Positions 24,743 to 35,972 of a DNA stretch of 64,000 nt are shown one piece after another. The position numbers and the translations under genes were made by a program. The stretch lies in assembly GCA_037013685.1 (NCBI GenBank), contig CM072888.1, positions 7,917,034-7,981,033 of the forward strand. Reading direction: 5' to 3'. A model generated the notes under the pieces. The model made no database searches. It was not told where the DNA came from and worked only from the letters and a program-made list of their open reading frames with translations. Numbering within the stretch: the stretch's first letter is position 1; each line of letters begins with the position of its first letter. This stretch comes from Acridotheres tristis. Lineage: Eukaryota; Chordata; Aves; Passeriformes; Sturnidae.

Positions 24743-27282
24743 GCCTGCCTCTCTCTTTTAGGCTTGCACTTACTAAGAAGGGCAAAGAAGAATTATCATC
24801 CACAGAGCAGCAAAGAAAAGGGAAAAAAAGCCACCAGATATTGGCACTTTTTCTCTGTTTTAAGCAGTTTAATGTTTTTGGAGGCTTGGTTTTGATTACT
24901 AGAAGCTGACAGGTGCCAACTCAAAGTGCTGAGCAGTTCTATCAACTCATAAGGAAATCATGGAACATTTTAGCAGACAGCCAGGCTCTTAATTTGCTAA
25001 GTTTGTATCAAACATTTTCAATTGGAAAGCATGCAATAGTGATGCTTAGTGAAATACCTCTGTCCTATATGCAACCATTTTTGGTGAAAATGGAAGTTGC
25101 ATGGGGAAGATGGTGAAACTGATGTGAAACCAACACTCTAATGAGGTTCATATTTGGGCTTTGGCCTTTTAAATCCATTTTTAAAAAAATCCATAAAAGG
25201 TTCTGTATGGAAATGGCATTTCTTTGTTTTGATGGTAGATTTTATTGAAAACTTTTACACATTTAAAAATAGGGAAAAGCTTAGTAAAACATCCCTTAAA
25301 TCATACTTTTCCTATGAAGAACATCAAAATCACAAAGTATCACATCTCAGTAAGGCCACCATATGTAAAGGCACGTTCTTCCCCATTTAACAGAGATTTA
25401 ACTCAGCTGGATTTTGAATTCTGTCTAAAACAGTCTTCTTGTGAGCTGTATTTCCTAAGTAGGGGGCAAAAATTCTTTCCTGAGTAACTCAGGATATGGC
25501 CTAGTGTCCTGCTAAGAGAGAAACAAAAGCAATAAAAGTTTTTAATGAACAGATGATTGATTCCACTTCCACGTTTTTTATTAAATATGTTCCTCTGGAG
25601 TGAAGGGCAGAAGTAATACATGTATTCATGGAGTCACCTCAGCTTAGCAAGCAATAGAAGTACAAATACTTTTAGCTGTAATTATGGATTTTGCTGGCAC
25701 ATCACTAAATTAGCCAAGTGACAAAATTAGCTGGTTGATTGGCTAAAGACCAAAAAGAATTAATCTGAGCCACTGATGTTGCTATCCCTGGGCAGTGAAA
25801 GGCTTTTAATAAACCACAGAATCAGAAAGAGTAAACCAGGAAAATGTAGCTTGCCACAAGAAGTGTTTGGTAGGTGTAGGTCTCTTACAAACCACTTAAC
25901 AGATGGGTAAAAGAAGTGAAAGCCATGAGGATGAGTAAACAAACCTGAACTTGCTTCCACTGAGATAAACAGACACAACTTTTATGGAGCACAAAACAAA
26001 AAATTTGTAAGGAGTAAATATAAGAATACGAGCCTTATATATCAGAGACTTTGGGGAAAAGGAGGGGAGAGGAAATATTATTTCATAAGGTGGTGGCTTT
26101 TCATCTAAATAGAAATGCATAGTTGGGTGCAGCCTTCTGAAGATGTTCAAAACAAAGCAGATCATTCTGTGCATCTCATATATATATATATATATATATA
26201 TATGTGAATAATTTGGAGACATAAAGGCTAGTGTGAATGAATATCAAAACTTTAATCAGTATAAATTTAGTTCTGAATCTAAACCATACCTCAGTTGATG
26301 CCTCCCACTGGTATATCAAATTTTTCATGGCCCTTAGAGATTTAATTTTCAGAACTAAAAGACTGCACAGTTTCCTCAAGGAGGCTTTGAAAGCTTGTAC
26401 ATCAAACAGACTCACCATTGGCAGCTTTCAACCTAACAATATTAGTACTTCTGATCTGAATAGGATAACTGCAGTAAACTACTGAACTGAGAAAATCAAA
26501 TAATACAAAACTTTGGCTGAATTAAAGCTGGTTGCATTTAGGAATTGAGAGAGAGATGGAATTAATGGAAAAATGCTTTGTGTGTAGAATCAGTAGGAGA
26601 GGGTATGGAATTGCAGAAGACAAAACAGCAGGATCTTTCTGTGATAGGAGATGGAAATGTGTAATAATTAACATTAAACGTTAATTTTATTTTCATCTAG
26701 ATATAAAACTAGGAAATCGATTTATCTTGCAGTATTGCTGCTCTCCTCTTGGTAAATTCTACCATTATGACCAGTGTTTTAAAAAGGTGGCTGTAGAAAT
26801 AAGGATTCCCATGGGATGCCATTGGTGACAGCATTCACATGGCAGCAAGTGGGTTAAAGTCAAACTTGGAACTGCTGGATACACAGCCAGGTACCATGTA
26901 TGTATGCATTCAGAAATTAGGGAAGAACCTTAGAAATCACAATAAATAGACATGAATAAACTATGGGTTGTTTTTCTTTCTGGAGAAAAGTAATAAAATG
27001 GACATTTAAACGTGCAGAGAGAAAAAGTTCTCTTTTCCCTTCAGCTGACCTCGAGGGCTTCTAGGACCAGACACCACTTGATGCAATGAGGAGTTTTTTT
27101 CAGAGCTGCTCACTCTAATCAGGCCACCCTCTTAGAAGTTCAAGAGTGCTCCCTGTGCTAGTGGTTGGCCAGGAACAGGTGCCAAAAGCTGCCAATGTGG
27201 ATTTCTGGCTGAGAGATCTCAGCTGGTTCCTCAATCCAGCTCTGTAAATTGGCAGAACAATAACATTGCCACCTGGCTAGTC
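24743..27282. other. Non-coding stretch containing a TA microsatellite
   Basis: AT-rich, no exon recognised. An alternating TA array lies at 26178-26203 (annotated separately). From about 27040 the sequence grades into a GC-richer zone. Confidence 0.5.
26178..26203. repeat. (AT)n microsatellite, 13 units
   Basis: A pure alternating A/T run of 26 bp, self-complementary and likely polymorphic in length. Confidence 0.95.
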
Positions 27283-27350
27283 AAAAAAAAAAAAAAACCA
27301 AAAAAACAAAAACAAACCAAAAAAAAGAAAACCCAACCAACAAAGACAAA
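27283..27350 (+). repeat. A-rich/C-interrupted tract
   Basis: Begins with 15 A, then continues as A runs broken by CC, C or G for about 50 bp more. Same composition class as 9941-10061. Confidence 0.9.
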
Positions 27351-27740
27351 ATTGATCCTTACTTCTTTCTGTGATGGCTTGCACGCGTGCTGACACACTC
27401 TGCCTGAGGTTTTCCAGGAGTGCTGCCGATCTGGAGTGTGGTGAGCCTCGTGCTTGGCTGGGTTCCTGCAGAGCATCCCTGCAGAGCATCCCTGCGCTCC
27501 TGGCCTTTGTGGGGCACCTCTGCTCCCCCTGCACCCCACAAACCCTGTCCCCCCTGACTGCAGCCACTGCTGCTGCACCAGCTGGAAATGTCCAGGCTGC
27601 ACAGGGGCAGTGGAGCAGGACACAAATGGATGAGGTGTCCTGGCTCAGAGAGGTTTGACAGCTTTGGGAGCTCTGGGGATGCTCTTCAGACACCTCACAG
27701 GTGGGCGAAGCCCCGTGGGAAGCAGGAGAGATGAAATGGC
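27351..27740. other. GC-rich island with a 13-bp tandem duplication
   Basis: The most GC-rich segment of the window, sharply bounded by AT-rich DNA. A 13-bp unit, 'ctgcagagcatcc', is repeated twice in tandem at 27466-27491. Several overlapping frames of 90-140 codons exist on both strands, as expected where stop codons are rare, and none shows a known domain. It could be a retroelement or LTR fragment, or a CpG-poor regulatory island; not resolved. Confidence 0.45.
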
Positions 27741-28471
27741 TTTGCTACCTTGCCCCAACAATAAACAAACACAAAAATATTAAGAATTTACAGAACCACC
27801 AAAAAAAAGCTTGATAATTCATATTACACATAGTACTCAGGAGTCTCTTTTAAGTGTTATAAAAAAATATTTCCCATCAAAGAACAGGAATGTACATTGA
27901 AAGCATTTTTTAAAAAAATGCTCTTTTAAGAGCCAAGTGGGAGACTTGTGCTGAGCATATTTGAAGCATCGATGACAGTTTAAGAACAGGCAAAAAGATG
28001 TCCTTAACCCTGTGTTAAACTAGAGAAAACATGAGTGTGCCTCTTAAGTGAAAGAGATTTTGTTTACTGCTCTTTGAGATCTTTTTAAATGAATTTTTGA
28101 AGATTTTTCAAATATCTGAGAGGCCTTCAAGTTCTCAGAATATAATTAACTGCAGAAAAGAGCATTAAATAAAAAGGATACTTAATAGCAAAGTACAAGG
28201 AGAATGCAAAACCTGAAACAGTAGAGAAGTACCAGATGAAAAAAAAATCCAGAGTAACTACTGATCTTCACACTTACCTTCAAATGCTTATGAACAATTA
28301 TGAAAATGACAAGAATAAGCCTGACATTGTATTTCTTAAAACCCTCAAAACCTTTCTAGGGGCTCTAAAATAGAATGTTTAAAGCGTTTCTAAAGATCTG
28401 GAAATGTTTTTAGCTAATAACCCATTTTGGCTCATGACAGCTCTTTCTGCTTCATAAAAAACTTAGTGCAA
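27741..28471. other. Non-coding AT-rich stretch
   Basis: Nothing recognised; short A runs only. Confidence 0.55.
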
Positions 28472-28753
28472 GACAGAGCTGTAGGGTCAGAACAAAGGGG
28501 GATGGCTTCAAAGTGAAACAGAGTGGGTTTAGATTAGGTGTTAAGAGGAAATTCTTTACTGTGAGGATGGTGAGATACTAGAACAGGTTGCCCAAGGGAC
28601 ATCATGGGTGCCTCATCCTTGGAATTGTTCAAGTCCAGGCTGGATGGGACTCTCAGCCTACTGGAAGCTGTCCCTCCCCATAACAGGAAGGTTGAAACGA
28701 GAAGATCTTCAAGATCCCTTCTAACCTCTTCTACTTCTGATAATTCTATTATT
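28472..28753 (+). mobile_element. CR1 LINE, 3'-end fragment, sense on + strand
   Basis: Matches the classic CR1 3' tail in order: a 'ttcaaagtgaaacagagtgg' block, 'gtttagattaggtgttaaga', 'aaattctttactgtgaggatg', 'aacaggttgcccaa', 'ttcaagtccaggctggatgg', 'ttcaagatcccttctaacct', and a terminal 'attctatt'. It is 5'-truncated and diverged from consensus, so it is an old, inactive copy. Confidence 0.95.
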
Positions 28754-29097
28754 ACCTGAAGGTACAGACTACTGGGAGACGTGTGTCTGACTACCTCCTA
28801 TGAACTTCCAGTTTCAGAGATGCCAAAATGCCTCAAACATAAGTCCTCTGGAATCTGCTCTATTATCTCACTATTTCTTATTAGGGAGATGTTTCTGCAA
28901 CGTCTAGCTCAGCTATTGTTGTGGTTCAAACTCTTTGCATTTGTTGCTTTCAGACAGCAGATTCTCTTCTGCATTATAAATAAGCACCACCCTCTCTGAA
29001 AGCTTCTTTAAATAGCTGCAGACTGTTATGTTGCAGACCAAGCAAATGGAATTCTTTTTGTTGTTACTTTTTCTTATGGCTTTTTGGAATTTCAATC

Positions 29098-29120
29098 TTG
29101 TTTTGTTTTGTTTTGTTTTA
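29098..29120 (+). repeat. (TTTTG)n pentanucleotide repeat
   Basis: About four to five TTTTG units in tandem. Confidence 0.92.
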
Positions 29121-30199
29121 GATTCTTTTAGAAGTCTATACTATCCAAAAGGGAGATGAAAATTTTCAAATAATTTCTTTACCTGTGAAATTTTCAATAC
29201 TAGTATTCTTAATCTTAGATTTTGCTTTGAGAATTGAAAAGATAAGCATATTGTTAAAGCATGTAAAGGATTTATGTGCAATCAAAATGATATATTTCAT
29301 CAAGATAAGGAAAATTTCTTTTTGTCTCTGGGGTGGGTGTGCAATACTGTAGGACTATAGAGTTTACAGCCTTTAAAAAATTTTGGCATCTTATTACCAG
29401 ATTAATTATTTGAACAACATCAGTTGAAACATTCCATAGGAGACGAAGCCAGATTAATAAAGAACAAACTGTGTTTCAAACAGCACATTTAGATAACCCT
29501 ATATGCAAATTTTCAAGACATTGATGGCAAATTAGATCCTAGAAGAAAATAGTAATTGCTAATTCCTTGACTTCTCCCTATCCTACATTTTTCCTAAGTT
29601 TTCAGCACGAGTTTTACTTTCCAAAGCATGTTATTAAACAGATCTATATAAATATCAGAGTACAATTTGGTGAAATTCACACTGGATCAGATTTCACAAT
29701 GTGAATGCTCTAGAATGACAGATGATCTGTCTGGAAAGAGATCTTTTTTATTTAAGCAGATGACAAGAAATATTTGGCCTAACCTTGGCCATAAAACAAA
29801 AGCACTTCATGCTGTCCTGAGTTAATCAAAGTTCAGCGAGGACTGGAATTGCCACAAAAATCTGCAGGCTGCCATTCCAGGGTTAGAAAAATGATGCTCC
29901 TTTTTGGGATGAGTCATTTGACTTGCACTGCAGAAGTTGTATGTTTTCTTATCTTTCAGGAGAACATTCCCCTCATGTTTTCCATCTTGATTCATGGTTC
30001 ACTCCTGATCATTTGATGATCCTGAAAGAACTGTGACCTTCTTTCTGAAAGCGTGCAGGCAGTGCAGGAAGCGCTTGCGGACGAATACCAACTAGGTTAC
30101 AAATATAAACAGGAAATTCTGCAAGGCTGCATCGTGTCACACAGGAGTCAAGGGCCAGCTTTGTCACTGACTTGCATAATTGAGCCCCAAGTGAACTCA

Positions 30200-30216
30200 A
30201 GAGAGAGAGAGAGAGA
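30200..30216 (+). repeat. (GA)n short microsatellite
   Basis: Eight GA units in an uninterrupted run. Confidence 0.92.
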
Positions 30217-33200
30217 ATGGGTGAAAAAGAAACATTTCCTCGTTTCACTACATGGTTCAGTGCTGGTTTTCTAAGTAAGACTCTCCTAATAAATTGTACA
30301 TGGTAGCAAATCTGTTTTCAAATCATTGTTTTGATGGAAGAATATTATCATTTAAAACTTGTGGAATAACACAGTGACTTTTTTTACCAAGTTTCTTTAC
30401 AAATAATGGACCATATTCATTTGTAATAGGTACTTGTTGAAAGAAAAAGAGTACTTTTTAGCAAAGCGTATGTCCATAGAGGTATTCTGATTTGTGTAGA
30501 GACTACAAAAAGAGAAGAAAATGTCCTTGAATCTCTGAGACTGAACATTAGGTGGTAAATTCTCGATGTAAATTATCATGGAAACTTATCTCCGTTTTTC
30601 AGTGACACGATTTTCATCTGTATTTGGCAAATTGGGGGCTTGTCTGGAGGAAACTGTGATAATTAGCACGTTACTTCATTCTATTACTATCATTGTAATA
30701 ATTCATATTTCAAATCTGACTGCAAACAAAATTAGCAGAGTTGGAAATATTTCTTTGTATCTTCATCAGAACCTGGGATACAGAACAGATGTTCTCAACA
30801 TACCTCAGTATGTATTTTTAACTTCATAATGTTTTCATCAAACCAACTATTTAGCAGGTATAAGAATTTTGAAAAAGATTACACCATTCTCTAACAAACC
30901 AAAACTGCTCATTTCTTGCCATCTCCTGGTAATATGAGTCATGGGGACAAACTAACTAACTTGAAATTGTCCCTCATTTTGGTGGGGTTGAAAAGGAGAA
31001 GTGAACACCTCCCTCTGAAAATGACCATTTGCTCCTTATTTGAGGGCATTTTAAACCTCAAATACAGTATTTAGCACAGCAAGGAGCCATGAAAAGGTTT
31101 GGGAGGTTTTTTATTGTCGGGTTGAGATACTTAAATATGAAGAGAGAACCTATGCTGTGTTCAGCTGTGATCAAAAATAATGTGGCACGTTTTTTCCAGT
31201 CTACGCTAGATAAATTCAGTTCTCCTATTCACTTTAATAAAAGTCATGCAATATGAGCACAAGCCAACATTGAAATTATTCCATAGTGGCATTTAAATTA
31301 GTAGAGAAAAAATATGTTCACTCCCTGTAATACTGGATTCTTTTTGCCCCTTTCTTTTCAATTTCTATTAATACAAATTATTTGAGCATTAGTATATTGG
31401 CCTTAATTAGCTTTCATCTTTCCCCTTTTGATTTAAATATTGCCAAGCTCCATTAAACTGGCTGTGTGAGTGCCAGAAAATGGTCTAGTACTGAATTCCA
31501 AGTGTGTGTCTTTGTCACTGTGTAAATTGAAAGGTCACAACAGGTCAACTAATTGCTTGGTACATATTCTATTAATTGCACTTTTAATGTGCAAAGCACA
31601 CTGAAATTATCAGATAAAGGATGCTACATTCTGATAAAATACCAGGCGTGCCTGAATCATAGTCAGACAACATAAGAAAATTATTCTAATATCTGCTCCA
31701 AAAGTTTTGGTGTGGGTCCTTTTCCCTTTTATTTTAGTTGTCAGTGACTTGCTCACCTCCACTGCTCCTTTGCTTCTCAGAGCAGGGATACTTGGAAAAT
31801 CCAAGAGCAGCAAGGTGCCCTCTCCTTTTATTTGTGGGATATGCTCTGTTCAGGCAAGAATGTGAGAATTCTGCAGTACTACTCAGTATTTGTCTCTCTT
31901 AATTCCTTCAGAAGGTGTGTTTATACTGTATCATTTCTCTAAAGAAACACTGTCAAGATGAAAAATGGAAGGCCTAGGAGTTAGGAAAAAAATTAAGATG
32001 GTGAGACTCTGCTTTAGCCTTATCTAGTATCTGCAAAAATTGATGAATAACAGCTGCAGAATTGGTATTTGCCTAATCCTGCAAAGTGTTGGCTTCTCTG
32101 AGTGATAAAATGCACCCTGAATTCCCAGTGAGCAAGAGAATATAGTTTTATGCTTTTTAATTAATCAAAAACTTGCTATCTTAAGCCAAAGTTTCATCAC
32201 TCCATCTCCACTTTCCACAATCATTATTACTTCCTGATGCATATGTGGAGCTTATGCATCACTACTTCCAACAATATGTCATCTTTCCACCAGATATCAT
32301 AAACCAAGAACCAGTGAGGCAAAACTTGTTTTAAAGCAACTCACTCAGCATCAGACTGGAGCACTACTCACTTTTTAGGATGCATTTAGTCCTCTATCAT
32401 ATTTAGTTTGGAGAAGCTGAATGATTTACTCTCTGTTTCAATTTATGAAATGATGAGGTTTAATCTTTAAAGACAAAGAAGGAAAAAATTTCGTGTCTTA
32501 CTTACAGAGATTGGTTATGAAATGACAGCTTTCAAATTCCTTAGTATTTGTAGGATTTGTTATGGTGGGAAACCTGAGCAACCAATTTGGCTCCAGTAAC
32601 ACTTATGTACAATCAGGAAAGCAAAATGGCAGGACAAACATTAAAAAAAGCATTCATAGCAATAATGCTATTTTGCAAAATTATTCAATTTTTTCTTCAG
32701 AAACCTTGGCACAGTTTCAAAGGTCAAAATTGCTTTTGTTTTGCTACAAGAATTTACATGTTGTCTAAATTAAACTGGCTTTTCAAATTAATTTTTAATG
32801 CAGAAATATTCAAAACTGAGTTATTCATAGTGGCAGCCAAGAAAAAGACAATAGTACAATTGCTCTGTTGCTACTGATGATGTAGAAGATAAGTGTTAAA
32901 CCCTAAACCTAAATTACTTTTTAATTTGTTGCATATAACTGAATATGGAAAAAAAAATTGCAAATATTAGAAATAAAGTGGCAGCCTTGACTGTTACACA
33001 GGGGGCAGATTTTGTAAAGCAACGTCCATATATGACTAAAATACAATGCAAGTGGAATTTAGACACTAAATTAAAAGAAAAAAAGAGGCCAAAGAGATCC
33101 TTTCCACAGGACGTTTCATTCAGTTCCAGATTCACTCGGGCTGGAGCACATATGCAGGTACCAGAAAGGTCACAGACCTGCAGCAGTTCAGTAACTGCAT

Positions 33201-33396
33201 TCAGCTCCTCAAAATATTCCCAGGAAGTGCATTTCCAAGCCCCCTGTGAACATATTCTTGAAACAGAATGTCATCATCTTGTGCATAAATATTCGTGCTG
33301 GAAAGACTTTTCTGTAAATAAAGCCTGGAACATAATCGTGCAATAAAAAAGAGGTATGTTGCTTTTATGGATAAGGAATGTTTCCAAAGTGTTGAC

Positions 33397-33431
33397 AACC
33401 AACCCAAACAAAAAAACAAAAAAACCAAAAA
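33397..33431 (+). repeat. A-rich/C-interrupted tract
   Basis: About 35 bp of A runs separated by CC or C, the complement of the T/G tract class seen elsewhere in the window. Confidence 0.8.
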
Positions 33432-34126
33432 GGTTTTCAGAGTATAGATGGATGCACTAATAATTTTAGCTGTGTCAGGATGTTACTTGCCAAAGTAACA
33501 AATTTTATATATTCCTGTGGAAGAACAAATTTTGGTTTTATAATATGTTTTCAGAATTGCTGTCCAATATTTAATCTGATGCAATTCAATATAAATTATT
33601 GAGCAAAATATTGTCTGCACTTTTTTTATAAACTATCAGTCTGCACTGTGAAGTTATTCCTATTTTGTCTTTTTTTTTTTTGAGCAGACTGCCCCAAGAG
33701 ATGGGTCCTGAAAGGCTTGACAATATCACTTTTGAAACTATTTACATTCCTGACACTGCCTAATAAAATTTTTATTCTGTTCTTTTGTGACTTTTTTATT
33801 GCTTGCTTTTGAAACATCATGTTTTATTATCTTTCAGTCCTGTTATCAATCTTGAGCAATAAGATGACTGTAATGACCTGTTTTAATAAGCCTATTACAG
33901 ATTTCTATGTTGATTTGACATACCTAAGTGTAGTAAAATGGTTTATGAGGAATCAACAGCTGAGTAATATCACATTCATATCCTTGGAGATGAAGTGATT
34001 GTAGATGAGAAATAAATAATTGAAGAAGACACAGCCTGGTTATTTCAGTTTCTGAACTCCCATGAAACAATGTGACTGTGTCATGGAGTCATGCACTTCA
34101 CTCACAACAAGGAAGACACAACACAC
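33432..34126. other. Non-coding AT-rich stretch
   Basis: Nothing recognised apart from a 12-bp T run at 33670-33681. Confidence 0.55.
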
Positions 34127-34132
34127 TTTATT
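34127..34132 (-). terminator. Possible polyadenylation signal (AATAAA) with GT-rich downstream element, minus strand
   Basis: On the minus strand AATAAA is followed at once by a GTGTGTTGTGT-type GT-rich stretch, the arrangement of a functional vertebrate poly(A) site. A 79-codon minus frame (34149-34388) stops about 16 bp before it. It could be the R region of an LTR or the 3' end of a transcript. AATAAA is frequent in AT-rich DNA, so this is only a candidate. Confidence 0.3.
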
Positions 34133-34861
34133 GATAGAAAGGAAGGAGTTAACCAAGTTCAGAGGTAAATCTGACAGTGGTTTGAGAAGATTTAGTGGCA
34201 GGGTATGCTTGGTTACTTACTGCATGTAGTACATGGTCAGACAAAACTGTCTGAGACCCTACTCTTGAGCCATGAGGCACAGAAAGGACAGCTTTGTTTT
34301 CCAAATTCTGTCTCAGGGAGGAGTCTGGATCCACTCTTAGTCCCAGACATGGTGAGTGGTTTATGTCTGAAGGATTATATATGCACAATCAATACTTTAT
34401 ATCACTTAGGTAAGATTTCAACGCTTAGCATGCTATTAATCACTTGCAGAGAATCTATTGTGACAAAAAATCTCTCAGTCTCAAGGACTAACCTTGGGAG
34501 GCATTCCTGCTGGAGGGGAGATCCTGGCATGCAGCCTGCTGCTGTGCAGTAGAGCTCAGCAGGCCTGGGGCTGTCCACTGTTTACAGAGTAAAATAATTG
34601 ACTTTTACTCATATCTGCATAGCAGCAAGAGTTCTGGAAACCATTCCAGACAGCCCTTGACTGCTCTGGGGCCATCCACCCCCCAAAGTCCAGAGTCAGC
34701 TGGATGCAGCCACCACCACCCTCTGGGATTTATGGCTTAAGCCAGGTGGCACCCACAGTGGTTCAGACATTCTAGGGCTCCCCCCCTGAGATTTAGGAAC
34801 TCTACGGTTTGGTCCACATAACCAAAGATGTGGTTGGACAAACCAGGGTGGTTTGGTCAAA
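34133..34861. other. Mixed stretch: possible LTR or 3' UTR remnant, then a GC-richer segment
   Basis: The left part lies upstream, on the minus strand, of the candidate poly(A) site at 34127-34132. From about 34490 the composition is GC-richer up to the adjoining CR1 copy. I could not define LTR ends, target duplications or a primer-binding site, so no element is called. Confidence 0.35.
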
Positions 34862-35129
34862 GAACCACAGGATGGGTTGGGTTGGAAGGGACCACAGTGG
34901 CTCATCTGGTCCCACCTCCCTGCTTAAGCAGGGCCATCCCAGAGCACAGAGCATGGGATTGCATCCAGACAGTTCTGGAATATCCCCAGTGAGGGAGACT
35001 CCACACCCCCTCTGGGCAGTGTGTCCCAGTGTGCAGTCACTGCACAGTAAAGTTGCTCATATTCAGGTGGAATTTGCTGTTTCTCCACTTTGCCCCTTGC
35101 TGGGCAGCCCTGAGAGCAGCCTGGCTGCC
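34862..35129 (-). mobile_element. CR1 LINE, 3'-end fragment, antisense (element on - strand)
   Basis: Read on the plus strand this is the reverse complement of a CR1 tail: 'aggatgggttgggttggaag' at its left edge, then 'cctgcttaagcagggccatc', 'tgagggagactccacacccc', 'ctgggcagtgtgtcccagtg', 'attcaggtggaatttgctgt' and 'agcctggctgcc'. The element's 3' end is therefore at 34862. It belongs to the same broad group as the copy at 5400-5683, sharing the block between 'gagtctcc' and the terminal repeat, and is 5'-truncated. Confidence 0.94.
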
Positions 35130-35945
35130 ACACACAGCCTTTCTGTGTATACATGCTTTAATATGGATGCAGATATGGTGCTGGAGAGATTTCTTTTTGA
35201 AAGTGTCTGAGTTCTGAAGGGCCTTGGGCTTCAAAGCAGGCTCAGGCATCTGTTTTTTGGCTCTGACTGGTGTGAGAGTACACCTGTTGTATTCAGAAGC
35301 ACGCACACCTATAGCATCACCTTCTTAGTGATTTCATGAATAAATGTACGGGAAAGGCAGAGATCTATTTTGGTATCTATATATTTTTCCCACTGTGTGT
35401 GTGCAGAGCTTTGCCACGGAGGTCTGGGAAAGCTGATCCTTCACGCTGTGCTGTGCCTCAGACAGGCACACCAGGTGGACTCTGCAGCCCAGCACAAAGG
35501 TTGGCTCCTCTGTGGTGACATTCATCTGCTCACTGACACAAATCCAGGCTTCTCCATGGGCAAACGTGACCCCAGTGCCACGGATCAAACAGCCCCGAGC
35601 CAGCATTTCGGGACGTGTCTTTTCCTTTGGATTCCACTGTGATGTATGAACAGCTGGCAGCACAAACCAATGCTGCCTCTTTTCTCTCTTTACTCACTCC
35701 CTTCCCCACTGCTGGGCTGTTTGGACATTGGTGCTTTTCTGAGGAATCTGTTTGTTTCCCAAACTAATCTACGTGTGACAAAAATAACCTGAACACTTGG
35801 AATTTGGGCTTGGGTTTTTACAGAAGCAGGTAACAATCAGAAAGGGGAAATGCTGTAAAGTGAACAACTGAAGTGAGAAGCTTGACTCTTTCTGGGATGG
35901 TGTTAGACAAATATTTATTAAACACCCTTAAATTCTCAGAAATCC
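35130..35945. other. Non-coding stretch with a GC-richer patch at 35390-35660
   Basis: The patch at 35390-35660 has open frames of about 90-109 codons on both strands but no recognisable domain. The rest is ordinary. Confidence 0.45.
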
Positions 35946-35972
35946 TTTCTTTTTTTTCTTTTTTTTTTTTTT
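35946..35972 (+). repeat. T-rich run with C interruptions
   Basis: About 27 bp of T broken by two C. Confidence 0.88.

Larger units (their letters stand above)
28754..33396. other. Non-coding AT-rich stretch with small repeats
   Basis: No exon supported. It contains a (TTTTG)n run at 29098-29120 and a (GA)n run at 30200-30216, annotated separately. A 133-codon plus frame at 32945-33346 lacks any recognisable domain and contains AATAAA-like motifs near its end that are ordinary in A-rich DNA. Confidence 0.5.

Noticed and set aside
32945..33346. 133-codon plus-strand frame
   Set aside because: Lys-rich start reflects A-rich DNA; no domain or homologue recognised.
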